64,000 bases of DNA from Alcaligenaceae bacterium (GCA_030538235.1 JAUNUJ010000004.1:62001-126000), one strand, 5' to 3'. Shown: positions 16,682 to 25,334, numbered from the stretch's first letter. A program made the numbers and translations. Notes: generated from the sequence alone by a model not told the origin.

Positions 16682-17066
16682 CTAATCCAAGCATGATTTT
16701 TGAGATATTTTCGAAGACCGTTTGATCGTTATTTGAGAGATTATTGTAAACATCGCTCAATACGTATTTTTGTCTGAAGGCACGCTCAAAACTCTGATAA
16801 AGGTGCAGTTGATAGCGCTCATAATCCTCATAATCGACTTTTTTGACAAAGCTAGATAAACGGAACTCGCACAGTTCAAGATTCTTGGAAATATCCTCTT
16901 TTTTATGCTTTTTATCTAAAACCGGGGTTTGACCGGACATAATACCTTCCATACACATGGAAAGTAAGTCGTTTTTTGCTGATTGTGGATAATCTTTTTG
17001 AGTACAGGCTGCGAAAAGCAGGGGGGTAATCAATAAACCTATGATTTTTAAGGGTTTAAGTTGCAT
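16665..17066 (-). CDS. Small putative lipoprotein, paralogue of its downstream neighbour
   Basis: From Met at 17066 the protein has 133 residues and a lipoprotein signal peptide (MQLKPLKIIGLLITPLLFAAC) with lipobox FAAC and the modified Cys at 21. The frame opens 11 codons earlier (17099), and neither start has a clear Shine-Dalgarno. The shorter start is chosen because it gives a normal lipoprotein leader. The mature part has MCM, ELCEFRLSSF, VDYEDYERY and IMLGL, all with counterparts in the downstream gene. Family unknown. It is divergent from the LytM peptidase gene, 81 bases away. Confidence 0.7.
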   Translation of the reverse strand: MQLKPLKIIGLLITPLLFAACTQKDYPQSAKNDLLSMCMEGIMSGQTPVLDKKHKKEDISKNLELCEFRLSSFVKKVDYEDYERYQLHLYQSFERAFRQKYVLSDVYNNLSNNDQTVFENISKIMLGLGEKND

Positions 17067-17147
17067 AACTTTGTAAATAGACTTGTCTCTGATAGGCATA
17101 GTTTAATATACTTAAGGGTGATATGTGCATAATCAAACAGCATCTTA

Positions 17148-17849
17148 ATGTTTAAAAATACAATGCTTTTAAAAACGCTAGGCGCTTTTTCTTTGGTCCT
17201 AGCCAGTAGTCTTGCTTGGGCTCAAGGAGAGCTCATCAAAGACGTTGACTCCGATCTCGGACCCTTACCGCAGCTGGACAATGATGTGGCCTTTAAAGGT
17301 TCCTGTCGTACTAGCGTTTGTGGCGCAGAGGCTGAGTATCGTCATGATATCAACTTCGATAGCATCTTAAAAAAACCGGTTGCTAGTGGTCGTATCTCAT
17401 CTCATTATGGTTGGCGTCTGCATCCCATCGCTAAAACTCAGCGCATGCACACCGGCATTGATTATGCCGTGCCCATCGGTACCGCCGTCAAAGCAGCACA
17501 ACACGGCAAGGTTGTTTTTGCAGGATACCAGGGTGGTTATGGCAAACTCTTAGTGATTAAACATAATTCTACCTATAGAACAGTTTATGCCCATTTAGAT
17601 AAATTCAAAGCGCAAATCGGCGACTGGGTCAATCAGGGGGATATTGTCGCTTATACCGGCAATACCGGTTTATCAACCGGACCGCATTTGCACTATGAAA
17701 TTCGCAAAAATGGTTTATCACTTAATCCATTAACCGGCGAAAGTAGTAGCGAGCATATTTTAGTGCTAAATAGCTCAAGTGCACCTAAGATGACTAATGG
17801 CCGTGTCAATCGTCAATCTAACGGTCGCGTGCGCACCATCTTAAAGTGA
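17148..17849 (+). CDS. Exported M23 (LytM) family peptidase
   Basis: A 233-residue protein with a signal peptide (LLKTLGAFSLVLASSLAWAQG) and one LytM domain over about residues 80-190. The zinc ligands look complete: H and D in RMHTGIDYAVP and the HxH of GPHLHYEIRKNG, so it should be an active peptidoglycan endopeptidase rather than a degenerate EnvC-like activator. SHYGWRLHP and GNTGLSTG are typical of the family. Met 5 (17160) is an alternative start. The C-terminal tail is Ser/Asn/Arg-rich. A 237-base gap before the next gene shows no further gene. Confidence 0.9.
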   Translation: MFKNTMLLKTLGAFSLVLASSLAWAQGELIKDVDSDLGPLPQLDNDVAFKGSCRTSVCGAEAEYRHDINFDSILKKPVASGRISSHYGWRLHPIAKTQRMHTGIDYAVPIGTAVKAAQHGKVVFAGYQGGYGKLLVIKHNSTYRTVYAHLDKFKAQIGDWVNQGDIVAYTGNTGLSTGPHLHYEIRKNGLSLNPLTGESSSEHILVLNSSSAPKMTNGRVNRQSNGRVRTILK

Positions 17850-18086
17850 TTTTGATGGCTTTCAAGCGGTAGAGGGTAGTCCGTTAGCTTATCCGAGGCA
17901 AACAATCGCTCAGAATTCATCTGATAGCATCATCTTAAAGCAATGATACGATTCTTTATTAATATCGTACTTTACATAATATACATTATGCGAATTACAT
18001 CTAAATGCTTATCGTCATTTTTAAGCCTTATTTGATACAATAAGCATATTGTTTTTCAGTCCTAAGTTTACTGTTCCGGAGTTTTA

Positions 18087-18785
18087 ATGATTGATTTTTA
18101 TTATTGGACCACACCCAATGGTCACAAAGTCACGATGTTTCTTGAAGAAGCCGGTTTAGATTATAAAGTGCATCCTATTAATATCAGCAAAGGCGAGCAA
18201 TTTGATCCGGCCTTTTTAATGATTGCTCCTAATAATCGTATTCCTGCCATTGTTGATAATGAGCCTATTGATGGTGGCGAAGCTATTGCGCTTTTTGAAT
18301 CAGGTGCTATTCTTGAGTATTTGGCCGATAAGACGGGTTTGTTTCTAGCTAAATCAGGTCCTAAGCGTTATGAAGCTTTACAATGGCTTTATTGGCAAAT
18401 GGGTGGTTTTGGTCCTATGTTAGGTCAAAATCACCACTTTAATCAGTACGCCGACGAAAAAATCCCCTATGCGATTAATCGCTATGTTAATGAATCTCGT
18501 CGCCTCTATGGTGTTTTAAACAAGCAATTAGAAGGTAAAGACTTTATTATCGGTGATGACTATACCATTGCTGATATGGCCTGTTATCCTTGGGCATTGT
18601 ATGCTGAGCGTCAAGATGTGGATTTAAATGATTATCCTCACATACAAGCTTGGATCAAGCGGATTGAAGCGCGTCCTGCCACCGTTGCTGCTTATGCCAT
18701 CATTCCTCGATACAATCCAAATCAAGGCCAAGCTATGACAGATGAGGCAAAAAAGCACCTTTACGGTCAAAATAACAGACTTTAA
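18087..18785 (+). CDS. Glutathione S-transferase family protein, YfcG-like (Nu class)
   Basis: A 232-residue two-domain GST. The N-terminal thioredoxin-like domain begins FYYWTTPNGHKVTMFLEEAGLDY, where TPNGxKV is the signature of the YfcG/YghU Nu class, whose members use bound glutathione disulfide and act as disulfide-bond reductases rather than conjugating enzymes. The motif IPAIVD and the helical domain with WQMGGFGPMLGQNHHF and YTIADMACYPW are clear. GGAG precedes the ATG at good spacing. A 63-base gap separates it from moaD. Physiological substrate unknown. Confidence 0.9.
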   Translation: MIDFYYWTTPNGHKVTMFLEEAGLDYKVHPINISKGEQFDPAFLMIAPNNRIPAIVDNEPIDGGEAIALFESGAILEYLADKTGLFLAKSGPKRYEALQWLYWQMGGFGPMLGQNHHFNQYADEKIPYAINRYVNESRRLYGVLNKQLEGKDFIIGDDYTIADMACYPWALYAERQDVDLNDYPHIQAWIKRIEARPATVAAYAIIPRYNPNQGQAMTDEAKKHLYGQNNRL

Positions 18786-18848
18786 TGCGTTTTAATACGA
18801 TTTAAAGTGATTTAAAGTAGTTTTAACCAATACCTTTTCGGAAATACT

Positions 18849-19100
18849 ATGCTAACAATTAATTATATGGCTATGCTGCGAGAAGAGCTGGATCTTGCTA
18901 GCGAGAAAATCGAGTGGCAAGGCGGTACAGTTGATGAGTTATTAAACTTTTTGAGAATGCGCGGTGAGCCGTGGCAGTCCACCCTCTCCGCTGCCAATGT
19001 CTATAAAGTTGCGATTAATAACGAGATTGTTCACGACAATAATACCCGCGTTGAACACGATTCAGTGGTGGCTTTATTACCGCCGGTTACCGGAGGCTAA
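18849..19100 (+). CDS. moaD: Molybdopterin synthase small subunit MoaD
   Basis: An 83-residue ubiquitin-fold sulfur carrier. It ends in LPPVTGG, and the terminal Gly-Gly is the site that is adenylated by MoeB-type enzymes and then thiocarboxylated. It donates sulfur to cyclic pyranopterin monophosphate within the MoaD-MoaE complex in the cytosol. It starts an operon moaD-moaE-mobA-moeA. A GGAGG Shine-Dalgarno for moaE lies inside its last codons. Confidence 0.93.
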   Translation: MLTINYMAMLREELDLASEKIEWQGGTVDELLNFLRMRGEPWQSTLSAANVYKVAINNEIVHDNNTRVEHDSVVALLPPVTGG

Positions 19101-19101
19101 G

Positions 19102-19560
19102 ATGCATTCGATTAGTATTCAAGAAGACGATTTCAATCTTGATAAAGAAATCCGTCAAGCTGAAGCTAGTGCCGCCAATGCCGGTGCCATTGTTAGCTTT
19201 ACCGGTCGAGTCCGTGGACATGATCATGAAAAACCGCTTAGCCATTTATTTTTAGAATACTTTCCCGAGGTGACCGAAGCAGAGATTGAGAAAATCATTC
19301 TCCAAGCAAAGGCACAATGGCCTATCCTCTATGTGCGTGTGATCCACCGCGTGGGTCGATTGGATGTCGGTGAAAATATTGTCTTGGTGCTGACTGCCAG
19401 CGAACATCGCAAAGCAGCCTATCAAGCCAATGAATTCATTATGGATTATCTCAAAACACGAGCACCATTTTGGAAAAAAGAGCATTTTGCAGATGGCAAT
19501 TCCCACTGGGTTGAGATGAAACAATCCGATGTAGAGCATACTGAATCGTGGCAGAATTAA
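19102..19560 (+). CDS. moaE: Molybdopterin synthase large subunit MoaE
   Basis: A 152-residue catalytic subunit that inserts two sulfurs into precursor Z to form molybdopterin. Family motifs are GAIVSFTGRVRGHD, HLFLEYFPEVTEAEIEKI, HRVGRLDVGENIVLV, SEHRKAAYQANEFIMDYLKTRAPFWKKE; the lysines near the end are the active-site ones. The frame is open back to 18964, but the start at 19102 is used since it lies one base after the moaD stop and behind GGAGG. It overlaps mobA by 13 bases. Confidence 0.95.
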   Translation: MHSISIQEDDFNLDKEIRQAEASAANAGAIVSFTGRVRGHDHEKPLSHLFLEYFPEVTEAEIEKIILQAKAQWPILYVRVIHRVGRLDVGENIVLVLTASEHRKAAYQANEFIMDYLKTRAPFWKKEHFADGNSHWVEMKQSDVEHTESWQN

Positions 19561-20150
19561 CAACAGCACTACCCTCTTTCGCCGCCGTAATCTTAGCCGG
19601 TGGCTTAGGTCGACGAATGGGTTATCAACAAAAGGGCTTGATGCAACTTAATCAACGCCCTTTAATTGATTATGTCCTTGATAGGGTGAGACCCTATACG
19701 GGGAAGATTGTTATCAGCGCCAATCAAGCGATGGATAGTTATGCGCAGTTTTCCTATCCGGTGGTAAGCGATTTAGAACGCTATACACAGCGTGGACCTC
19801 TAGCTGGTATATACAGTGCCATGATGAGCTTGCCTAATCATATCGAATTTATCCAGATTTTGCCCTGTGACACCCCCTATTTGCCGGATGATTTAATTTT
19901 AAATTTTTATCACTACCTGCAGGCACATGATGATAAAGATCTTGTAATTGCCATGACCGAAGATAAAGAGCACCCGGTAATTATGCAATGTCGTCGCAGC
20001 GTGATTCCAAAACTTAAGGCATACTTAGATGATCCGCGTCTCTTGAATCGAGTGATGAGCTTTATTAGAAGCTGTAATTATGGCATCATCCAATTCAACA
20101 ACAACGAACAATTTACTAACATCAATGATCCTAGCCTTTTAGAGGTTTAG
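19548..20150 (+). CDS. mobA: Molybdenum cofactor guanylyltransferase MobA
   Basis: A 200-residue nucleotidyltransferase that joins GMP to Mo-molybdopterin to make the bis-MGD cofactor used by DMSO-reductase-family enzymes such as formate dehydrogenase. The fold signature is AAVILAGGLGRRMGYQQKGL, followed by the RGPLAGIYSAM and LPCDTPYLPDDLI motifs with the metal-binding Asp. The start is a GTG within the end of moaE; there is no in-frame ATG before the conserved start of the fold, so translation is probably coupled. It makes sense with the formate dehydrogenase genes next door. Confidence 0.93.
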   Translation: MAELTTALPSFAAVILAGGLGRRMGYQQKGLMQLNQRPLIDYVLDRVRPYTGKIVISANQAMDSYAQFSYPVVSDLERYTQRGPLAGIYSAMMSLPNHIEFIQILPCDTPYLPDDLILNFYHYLQAHDDKDLVIAMTEDKEHPVIMQCRRSVIPKLKAYLDDPRLLNRVMSFIRSCNYGIIQFNNNEQFTNINDPSLLEV

Positions 20151-20168
20151 AACAATTAAAGGACAAAC

Positions 20169-21377
20169 ATGAGAGACTATTACGACGCCCTGAATGATCT
20201 GCTTTCAAACTCACTAGTCAGTAAGAAAATCGAAGAGGTTCCTATTGAAGAAGCTGAGGGTCGCGTATTGGCCAAAGATTTGATGGTGCAATACCCAGCG
20301 CCACAATTCGATAATAGTGCCATGGATGGTTATGCCGTTAACGATATGCAGCGTCAAACGTGGGAAGTTATCGGGATAATCTCTGCTGGCGATGCGAGCG
20401 AGCAGATTGAATTACAAGCCGGTCAAGCTGTACGAATCTTCACCGGTGCGGGTATTCCTCAAAATTGTGATTCAGTGATTCAACAGGAACTGGTTGACCG
20501 TGATGGCGATATCATTCGTATAGCCGCACCCTTTGCTGTCGGTAAAAATATACGCTATCAAGGCGAAGAGCTTAAAAAAGACGATATCCTACTAGATGCT
20601 CATCGTGTGATTACGCCGGCAGCTATCGGTTTATTAGCCAGTCAGGGCTATGCAAGCGTACCTTGTTTTCAGAAAATTAAAGTCACTGTATTTTCTACCG
20701 GTGATGAATTAACACCGCTTGGTCAAGCTTTGGAAGTTAATCAGATTTATGATTCTAATCGTCCGATGTTGCTCAGTTTTTTGTCGCGTTTCAAGTTTCT
20801 TGAGGTCAAGAGTGGTGGTTCCATTGAAGATAATCTCGAGACCATCAAAAGCCATATTACTAAAGCCGCAGAATTAGAAGATATTTTAGTATTTTCCGGT
20901 GGTGCATCAGTAGGCGAAAAAGATTTTTTAAAACAAGCACTTGAACAATGTGGTGAGATTGAAAATTGGCAGTTAGCGATTAAGCCGGGCAAACCTTTCG
21001 GTTGGGCCAAGGTTGGGGAAAGTTGTAAAGTATTTTTGCTACCCGGTAACCCGGTGGCGAGCTTTGCGACCGTGTTATTGTTAGCCCTTCCCGCCATGAA
21101 ACATATAGCCGGTGTTGCTCTTGAAAAGGCAAAACCATTTAGCTTTAAAGCTCAGGCCGATTTTGACATACCCAACAATAAAAACATTAGACGTGATTTT
21201 AGACGTGGCAGTCTCAGAAATGACGAGAATGGCGTTTGGGTTGAGCTTTTAACGACTCAGGACTCCCATATGCTCTCTGGCATTACCTATGGTGATGTAT
21301 TTGTTGAAGTGCCACCAACGCAAGATATTAATCGCGGCGCTCACTTAAATGTCTATCCGCTAGCCGGTCTAAATTAA
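20169..21377 (+). CDS. moeA: Molybdopterin molybdenumtransferase MoeA
   Basis: A 402-residue enzyme that inserts molybdate into adenylated molybdopterin. It shows the conserved DNSAMDGYAV, GAGIPQNCDSVIQQE, FSTGDELTP, FSGGASVGEKDF and KPGKPFGWA/LPGNPVASF blocks, so all MoeA domains are present and of normal length. AGGA precedes the ATG. It is the last gene of the moaD operon and converges on fdhD with only four bases between the coding ends, so no dedicated terminator separates them. Confidence 0.95.
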   Translation: MRDYYDALNDLLSNSLVSKKIEEVPIEEAEGRVLAKDLMVQYPAPQFDNSAMDGYAVNDMQRQTWEVIGIISAGDASEQIELQAGQAVRIFTGAGIPQNCDSVIQQELVDRDGDIIRIAAPFAVGKNIRYQGEELKKDDILLDAHRVITPAAIGLLASQGYASVPCFQKIKVTVFSTGDELTPLGQALEVNQIYDSNRPMLLSFLSRFKFLEVKSGGSIEDNLETIKSHITKAAELEDILVFSGGASVGEKDFLKQALEQCGEIENWQLAIKPGKPFGWAKVGESCKVFLLPGNPVASFATVLLLALPAMKHIAGVALEKAKPFSFKAQADFDIPNNKNIRRDFRRGSLRNDENGVWVELLTTQDSHMLSGITYGDVFVEVPPTQDINRGAHLNVYPLAGLN

Positions 21378-21381
21378 TCGT

Positions 21382-22176
21382 TTATGCGAGCACGTGCTCA
21401 ACACCGTTATAAATGACTTGACGATGAGGTCGGGCAAAACCCACTAGGGTTAAACCGGCCTCTTTAGCTAAGTCAACCGCGAATTGAGTAGGTGCAGAAA
21501 CTGCAACTAAACAAGAAACACCACTAAGGGCTGACTTTAAAACCATCTCGTAACTGGCACGACTGGAAACCACAACAAAGCCTTGTTGCCAATCAATTTT
21601 ATGCTTCATGGCATAACCAATCAATTTGTCGAGCGCATTGTGTCTGCCGACATCTTCAAAGCTTAATGTGATCTCACCCTCTTGGGTTGCCCAAGCGGCA
21701 GCATGTACCGAACCGGTCGATTCACGCAAGGGTTGCATCTGAGTAAATTGATTTAATGCCTTTTCGATAGCTGAGGCTGATAGGTCGATATGATAAGTAA
21801 TTTCCGCTATCGCAGGCTTTACCGCTTCCAGATTTTCAATCCCGCAAAGACCACAACCAGTGCGACCTTGAAGATTGCGACGGCGATGCTTTAAGGCCAT
21901 GAAAGCTTGAGTGGCGATCTCCATATTGACGATCATCCCCTGCTCGCTTTCGAAGACCTCGACATCGTAGAGTTGAGAGGCGCGTTGAATAATCCCCTCA
22001 CTTAAGCTAAAACCCAAGGCTAGTGCTTCTAGATCGCTTGGGGTCGCCATCAGGACAATATGAGAAACCCCGTTATATACAAGTGATACCGGGGTTTCTT
22101 GAATAAGAACGTCTTGAGTGGGTGTAATGACACCGTTCTCAAGACGCCATACTGATGCTTCTGATAATGGATTCAT
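21382..22176 (-). CDS. fdhD: Formate dehydrogenase accessory sulfurtransferase FdhD
   Basis: A 264-residue protein that passes sulfur from the cysteine desulfurase IscS to the bis-MGD cofactor of formate dehydrogenase; without it the enzyme is inactive. The reactive CxxC is visible in RTGCGLCGIENLEAV, and the family blocks HAAAWA, FEDVGRHNALDKLIGYA and VSSRASYEMVLKS are intact. It is the last gene of the fdxH-fdnI-fdhD operon, 21 bases after the gamma-subunit gene. Its presence argues that a formate dehydrogenase alpha subunit exists elsewhere in the genome. Confidence 0.94.
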   Translation of the reverse strand: MNPLSEASVWRLENGVITPTQDVLIQETPVSLVYNGVSHIVLMATPSDLEALALGFSLSEGIIQRASQLYDVEVFESEQGMIVNMEIATQAFMALKHRRRNLQGRTGCGLCGIENLEAVKPAIAEITYHIDLSASAIEKALNQFTQMQPLRESTGSVHAAAWATQEGEITLSFEDVGRHNALDKLIGYAMKHKIDWQQGFVVVSSRASYEMVLKSALSGVSCLVAVSAPTQFAVDLAKEAGLTLVGFARPHRQVIYNGVEHVLA

Positions 22177-22197
22177 GAAGCTAATGATAATTACCTA

Positions 22198-22866
22198 TCA
22201 GACTGTACCGCGTTCGGTTTTGCTCTTTTCGTCACGTTTAGCCATGATTTCACGATACCAACGTGGATGGTGAGTGCGTGCCCAAGCTTGTGAGACAACA
22301 CCCTCGACCATCGCGCGGACAGTACCACGAACCCAGATAGCCGCATAGACGTGAACGATAATGCCGGCGATAAGGACTAAAGCTGATGCCGCATGCAAAA
22401 GCAAGGAAATACGCTTAACAGGGATTGGTACAGTTTCGCCAAAATACGCGTGCCAAGATAAAAGTCCGGTGATTAATAAAACAATCATGCACAGGCTCAT
22501 TAGCCAGAACATGGCCTTTTGACCTGCGTTGTATTTGCCGACATCACCAACTTGCTTACCCTTAAGAATAGCACCAACCGAACCTAGCCAAGTCATATCC
22601 TCTTTGTTGAGGAAGTTGGAACTGAAATAGCGGAAGAACATGATCATGAAACTGATGAACATGACTACACCAATCCACGGGTGCAGGATACGTGCTAATT
22701 GTGGCGTTCCGAAAATCCCGGTTAACCAGAAAAATGCAGGATAGAAAAAGGCTAAACCGGAAATCGCTAACAACACGAAACATCCCGCAGTAACCCAGTG
22801 ATTAACGCGTTCAGCTTTGCGATAACGTTGAATTACCGGCTCTGTATGTTTATTATGCTGAGTCAT
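22198..22866 (-). CDS. fdnI: Formate dehydrogenase gamma subunit, cytochrome b556
   Basis: A 222-residue inner-membrane cytochrome b with four hydrophobic segments. Likely haem-ligand histidines are in RVNHWVTAGCF near the N terminus, LHPWIGVVMF and IIVHVYAAIW. It takes electrons from the beta subunit and reduces quinone in the FdnGHI/FdoGHI type enzyme. It lies two bases downstream of the beta gene and upstream of fdhD. The symbol is used for the FDH-N/O gamma family; which of the two it matches cannot be said. Confidence 0.92.
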   Translation of the reverse strand: MTQHNKHTEPVIQRYRKAERVNHWVTAGCFVLLAISGLAFFYPAFFWLTGIFGTPQLARILHPWIGVVMFISFMIMFFRYFSSNFLNKEDMTWLGSVGAILKGKQVGDVGKYNAGQKAMFWLMSLCMIVLLITGLLSWHAYFGETVPIPVKRISLLLHAASALVLIAGIIVHVYAAIWVRGTVRAMVEGVVSQAWARTHHPRWYREIMAKRDEKSKTERGTV

Positions 22867-22868
22867 GA

Positions 22869-23786
22869 TTATGCCTCCTCTTCACTTTGTAGAAGATCGC
22901 CGTCTTTGCTAATAACCTCAGGCTGGTCTTCATCAGTGCGGTTTGGACCGATAGTGATGTAGTGTAACCAACCGAGGAAACCGGCTGCAGCAATACCCAC
23001 TGTTGCTAGTGGTTTTAAAATGCCCTTCCAGATTTGAACAGTTGAGCTGATCTTAGGATCGCTTGGAAGACCGTTGTACAGATCAGGTCTGTCGGCATGA
23101 TGAAGTACGTACATAACGTGAGTACCACCAACACCCTCAGGATCGTATAAACCGGCATTATCAAAACCGCGCTTGTTAAGATCCTTGATGCGATCATCGG
23201 CGTAGACTTTCATCGCTTCTTTAGAGCCGAAACGAATCGCACCGGTCGGACAGGTTTTAACACAAGCAGGCTCCTGACCTACCGCAACGCGGTCAGAACA
23301 CAAAGAACACTTATAAGCTTTTTTGTCATCTTGAGAAATACGGGGAATATCAAAAGGACAACCGGCGACACAATAACCACAGCCAATACAGTTTTCCTGA
23401 TGAAAATCAACGATACCGTTAGCGTACTGAATAATGGCACCCGGCGAAGGACAGGCCTTTAAACAGCCCGGATCGGCACAGTGCATACAGCCATCCTTGC
23501 GAATAAGCCATTCTAACTTACCGAATTCCTCAGTTTCGCTATAGCGCATAACAGTCCAGCTTTGTGGAGTAAGATCGGCCGGGTTGTCATAGACGCCCAC
23601 GTTATTACCAATTTCATCTCTTAAATCATTCCACTCTGAGCAGGCAACTTGACAGGCTTTACAGCCAATACAGGTTGTCGTGTCGATAAGCTTGGCGACT
23701 TCTACAACAGGTTTGCGAACTTGAGGTGGCGGCGTGACAGTCGACGTCGCTGAGCGTCGCTTGATATCTAGTGATTGTAGCGCCAT
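22869..23786 (-). CDS. fdxH: Formate dehydrogenase iron-sulfur beta subunit
   Basis: A 305-residue electron-transfer subunit with four [4Fe-4S] cluster motifs: [35 protein letters not shown] and [21 protein letters not shown] single C-terminal membrane helix ([21 protein letters not shown]) anchors it as in E. coli FdnH. AAGGAG lies seven bases before the ATG at 23786; a GTG one codon earlier is less likely. In most relatives the catalytic alpha gene precedes it, but here about 0.94 kb of non-coding sequence does. The N-terminal extension before the first cluster is Pro/Thr-rich. Confidence 0.93.
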   Translation of the reverse strand: MALQSLDIKRRSATSTVTPPPQVRKPVVEVAKLIDTTTCIGCKACQVACSEWNDLRDEIGNNVGVYDNPADLTPQSWTVMRYSETEEFGKLEWLIRKDGCMHCADPGCLKACPSPGAIIQYANGIVDFHQENCIGCGYCVAGCPFDIPRISQDDKKAYKCSLCSDRVAVGQEPACVKTCPTGAIRFGSKEAMKVYADDRIKDLNKRGFDNAGLYDPEGVGGTHVMYVLHHADRPDLYNGLPSDPKISSTVQIWKGILKPLATVGIAAAGFLGWLHYITIGPNRTDEDQPEVISKDGDLLQSEEEA

Positions 23787-23889
23787 CACACATCTCCTTA
23801 AAAATTAGTTAAACACTTAGGTAATTTGCAGCTGTAACTAAGCCAATAGCAAATACATAAAGCTCGCGTATAACACGTATAACTACTAT

Positions 23890-23918
23890 ATTATACTTGC
23901 TAGAAAAAAAAAAGTAAC
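23890..23918 (-). promoter_or_regulatory. Putative promoter of the fdxH-fdnI-fdhD operon
   Basis: On the minus strand a perfect -10 hexamer TATAAT lies at 23895-23890, about 105 bases before the fdxH start, behind a T-run. The -35 candidate (GTTACT or TTACTT, 16-17 bases upstream) is weak, so an activator may be needed. Just upstream on the same strand are a 7-base hairpin CTTCCTT/AAGGAAG (23944-23960) and CCCTT/AAGGG, possible operator elements. Confidence 0.4.
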
Positions 23919-24289
23919 CCTAGTATTCCCTTAAGATAAAGGGCTTCCTTGAAAAGGAAGATATTATAAATTAGGAAATAGATAAAGTTTGAAATTTATT
24001 TTAGTTTATATCGAAAAGATCAATATCCACCCTATTTGCTATTTATTTCTAACGACTAATTTTCTTAAATTAAAGCAATAAACAGACTACTGAAACATCA
24101 AACTGGATTCATTCAGCTAGGGAAATGTCTCCCTATCACCTTGCCATAAATCATTATAAGCATTGAAATCACATAGATTTTTTGATTTTGGAGAGTTTCC
24201 TTAGCAATCAATTGCGCTGGTTTTTTATTCAACAAAAAACAGATTGCACAGAAAAACGACCGAGATTCACTACTCAATGTCCTAGCTAA

Positions 24290-24602
24290 GCCATGCATTG
24301 CCGGCGCACACCCGAAACTAATGTTGCCTTAACTAATCCATGCAACATCCCAAATCTTCCATACAATTCATGCACTGCGCCGGCTATTGTTTAATTAAAT
24401 AGCCATTAGAGCGTATGGATTTAGTGTAAAAGCGGTATCGTGTAGCAGCTAAAACCAAGAGAATAAGGCATGGTTTTGTGGAATATAAGCAACACAGACT
24501 GTTGTGAAACGCTATGTTTTACTGAGTGCTTTAATCAAAGGAGCTGCTTTTTTTAATTTAAACATGTCAATATAAGGCACTTTTTATGATGACTATATTG
24601 AC
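24290..24602. other. Non-coding intergenic region dense in inverted repeats; candidate small RNA or regulatory element
   Basis: The 935 bases from 23787 to 24724 hold no convincing gene. Inside them is a cluster of pairings: GCCGGCGCA (24300-24308) with TGCGCCGGC (24376-24384), enclosing ATGTTGC/GCAACAT (24321-24327, 24342-24348); GGCTATT/AATAGCC (24382-24404); AGCAGCT (24444-24450) with AGCTGCT (24542-24548) followed by seven T on the plus strand, enclosing AAAACCA/TGGTTTT (24451-24457, 24471-24477) and CAACA/TGTTG (24490-24504); and GTCAATATA/TATATTGAC (24566-24602). A plus-strand RNA of about 100-250 bases ending near 24554 would fit. No known RNA family was recognised. Confidence 0.4.
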
Positions 24603-24724
24603 TCAAAATAACAAATCAAAATTTAAACTGTTTTTGATGAGATCAACAAAATCACCATCAGCTTGTCGCAATAATATGCAGGCTACGTTATTTATATGCT
24701 AGGTCTTATTTAAAGCAGCTTACT

Positions 24725-25213
24725 TTATAAATCGCTTCTGACAAAATCCCCCGACTTCCCACCACTCTTTTTGGCTAACTGAACCGTCTGAATTATCATG
24801 CCCTTGTCGACCGCCTTGAGCATATCGTAAACCGTTAATAATCCAATGCTAGCCGCCGTTAAGGCCTCCATCTCTACACCGGTTTTGCCGTAGTTTTCAA
24901 CAGTGACTTCAATTGCCGCCCGCTGTTGGTCAGGAAAAAGTTCAAAGTTGACATTGATATGAGTTAAAGCCAACGGATGACAGAGTGGAATTAACTGACT
25001 GGTTTGTTTAGCTGCTTGTATTGCGGCAATGCGGGCAATGCCCAGAACATCACCCTTTTTGCTCTGACCGGAGACCAATAAGTCATAAGCTAACTGACTC
25101 ATGACAATTGAACCCACCGCAACAGCTTGTCTTTTGCTGTTGTCTTTATTACCTACATCGACCATATGGGCTTCGCCATCTTTATTAAAATGAGTAAGTT
25201 TATTTGCTGACAT
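24725..25213 (-). CDS. moaC: Cyclic pyranopterin monophosphate synthase MoaC
   Basis: A 162-residue enzyme that, after MoaA, converts the 3',8-cyclo-GTP intermediate to cyclic pyranopterin monophosphate. Motifs are [28 protein letters not shown] and [28 protein letters not shown], which carry the active-site His, Asp and Lys. The start follows GGAG. It is transcribed away from mog, 121 bases apart, and stands alone upstream of the structured gap that precedes fdxH. Confidence 0.95.
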   Translation of the reverse strand: MSANKLTHFNKDGEAHMVDVGNKDNSKRQAVAVGSIVMSQLAYDLLVSGQSKKGDVLGIARIAAIQAAKQTSQLIPLCHPLALTHINVNFELFPDQQRAAIEVTVENYGKTGVEMEALTAASIGLLTVYDMLKAVDKGMIIQTVQLAKKSGGKSGDFVRSDL

Positions 25214-25334
25214 TGCTGCTCCAATCCTGTTTTATCTACTTAAACGCTGCATTATTATAATGATTAATTTATTATCATGCGTGATATAGTTAACAGGGCT
25301 AAACGTTCTAAAAATGTATTGGAGATATTGGTAA

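Noticed and set aside
18964..19101. Upstream extension of moaE inside moaD
   Set aside because: It overlaps moaD in another frame, and GGAGG plus the conserved N terminus place the start at 19102.
24113..24298. A 61-codon minus-strand frame in the gap upstream of fdxH
   Set aside because: No ribosome-binding site, no recognisable domain, and its start lies inside the inverted-repeat arm; it also does not resemble any part of a formate dehydrogenase alpha subunit.
24300..24384. GCCGGCGCA inverted repeat as the ends of an insertion element
   Set aside because: The enclosed 67 bases are too short for a transposable unit, there is no flanking target duplication, and the inner sequence is itself palindromic, which fits a hairpin better.
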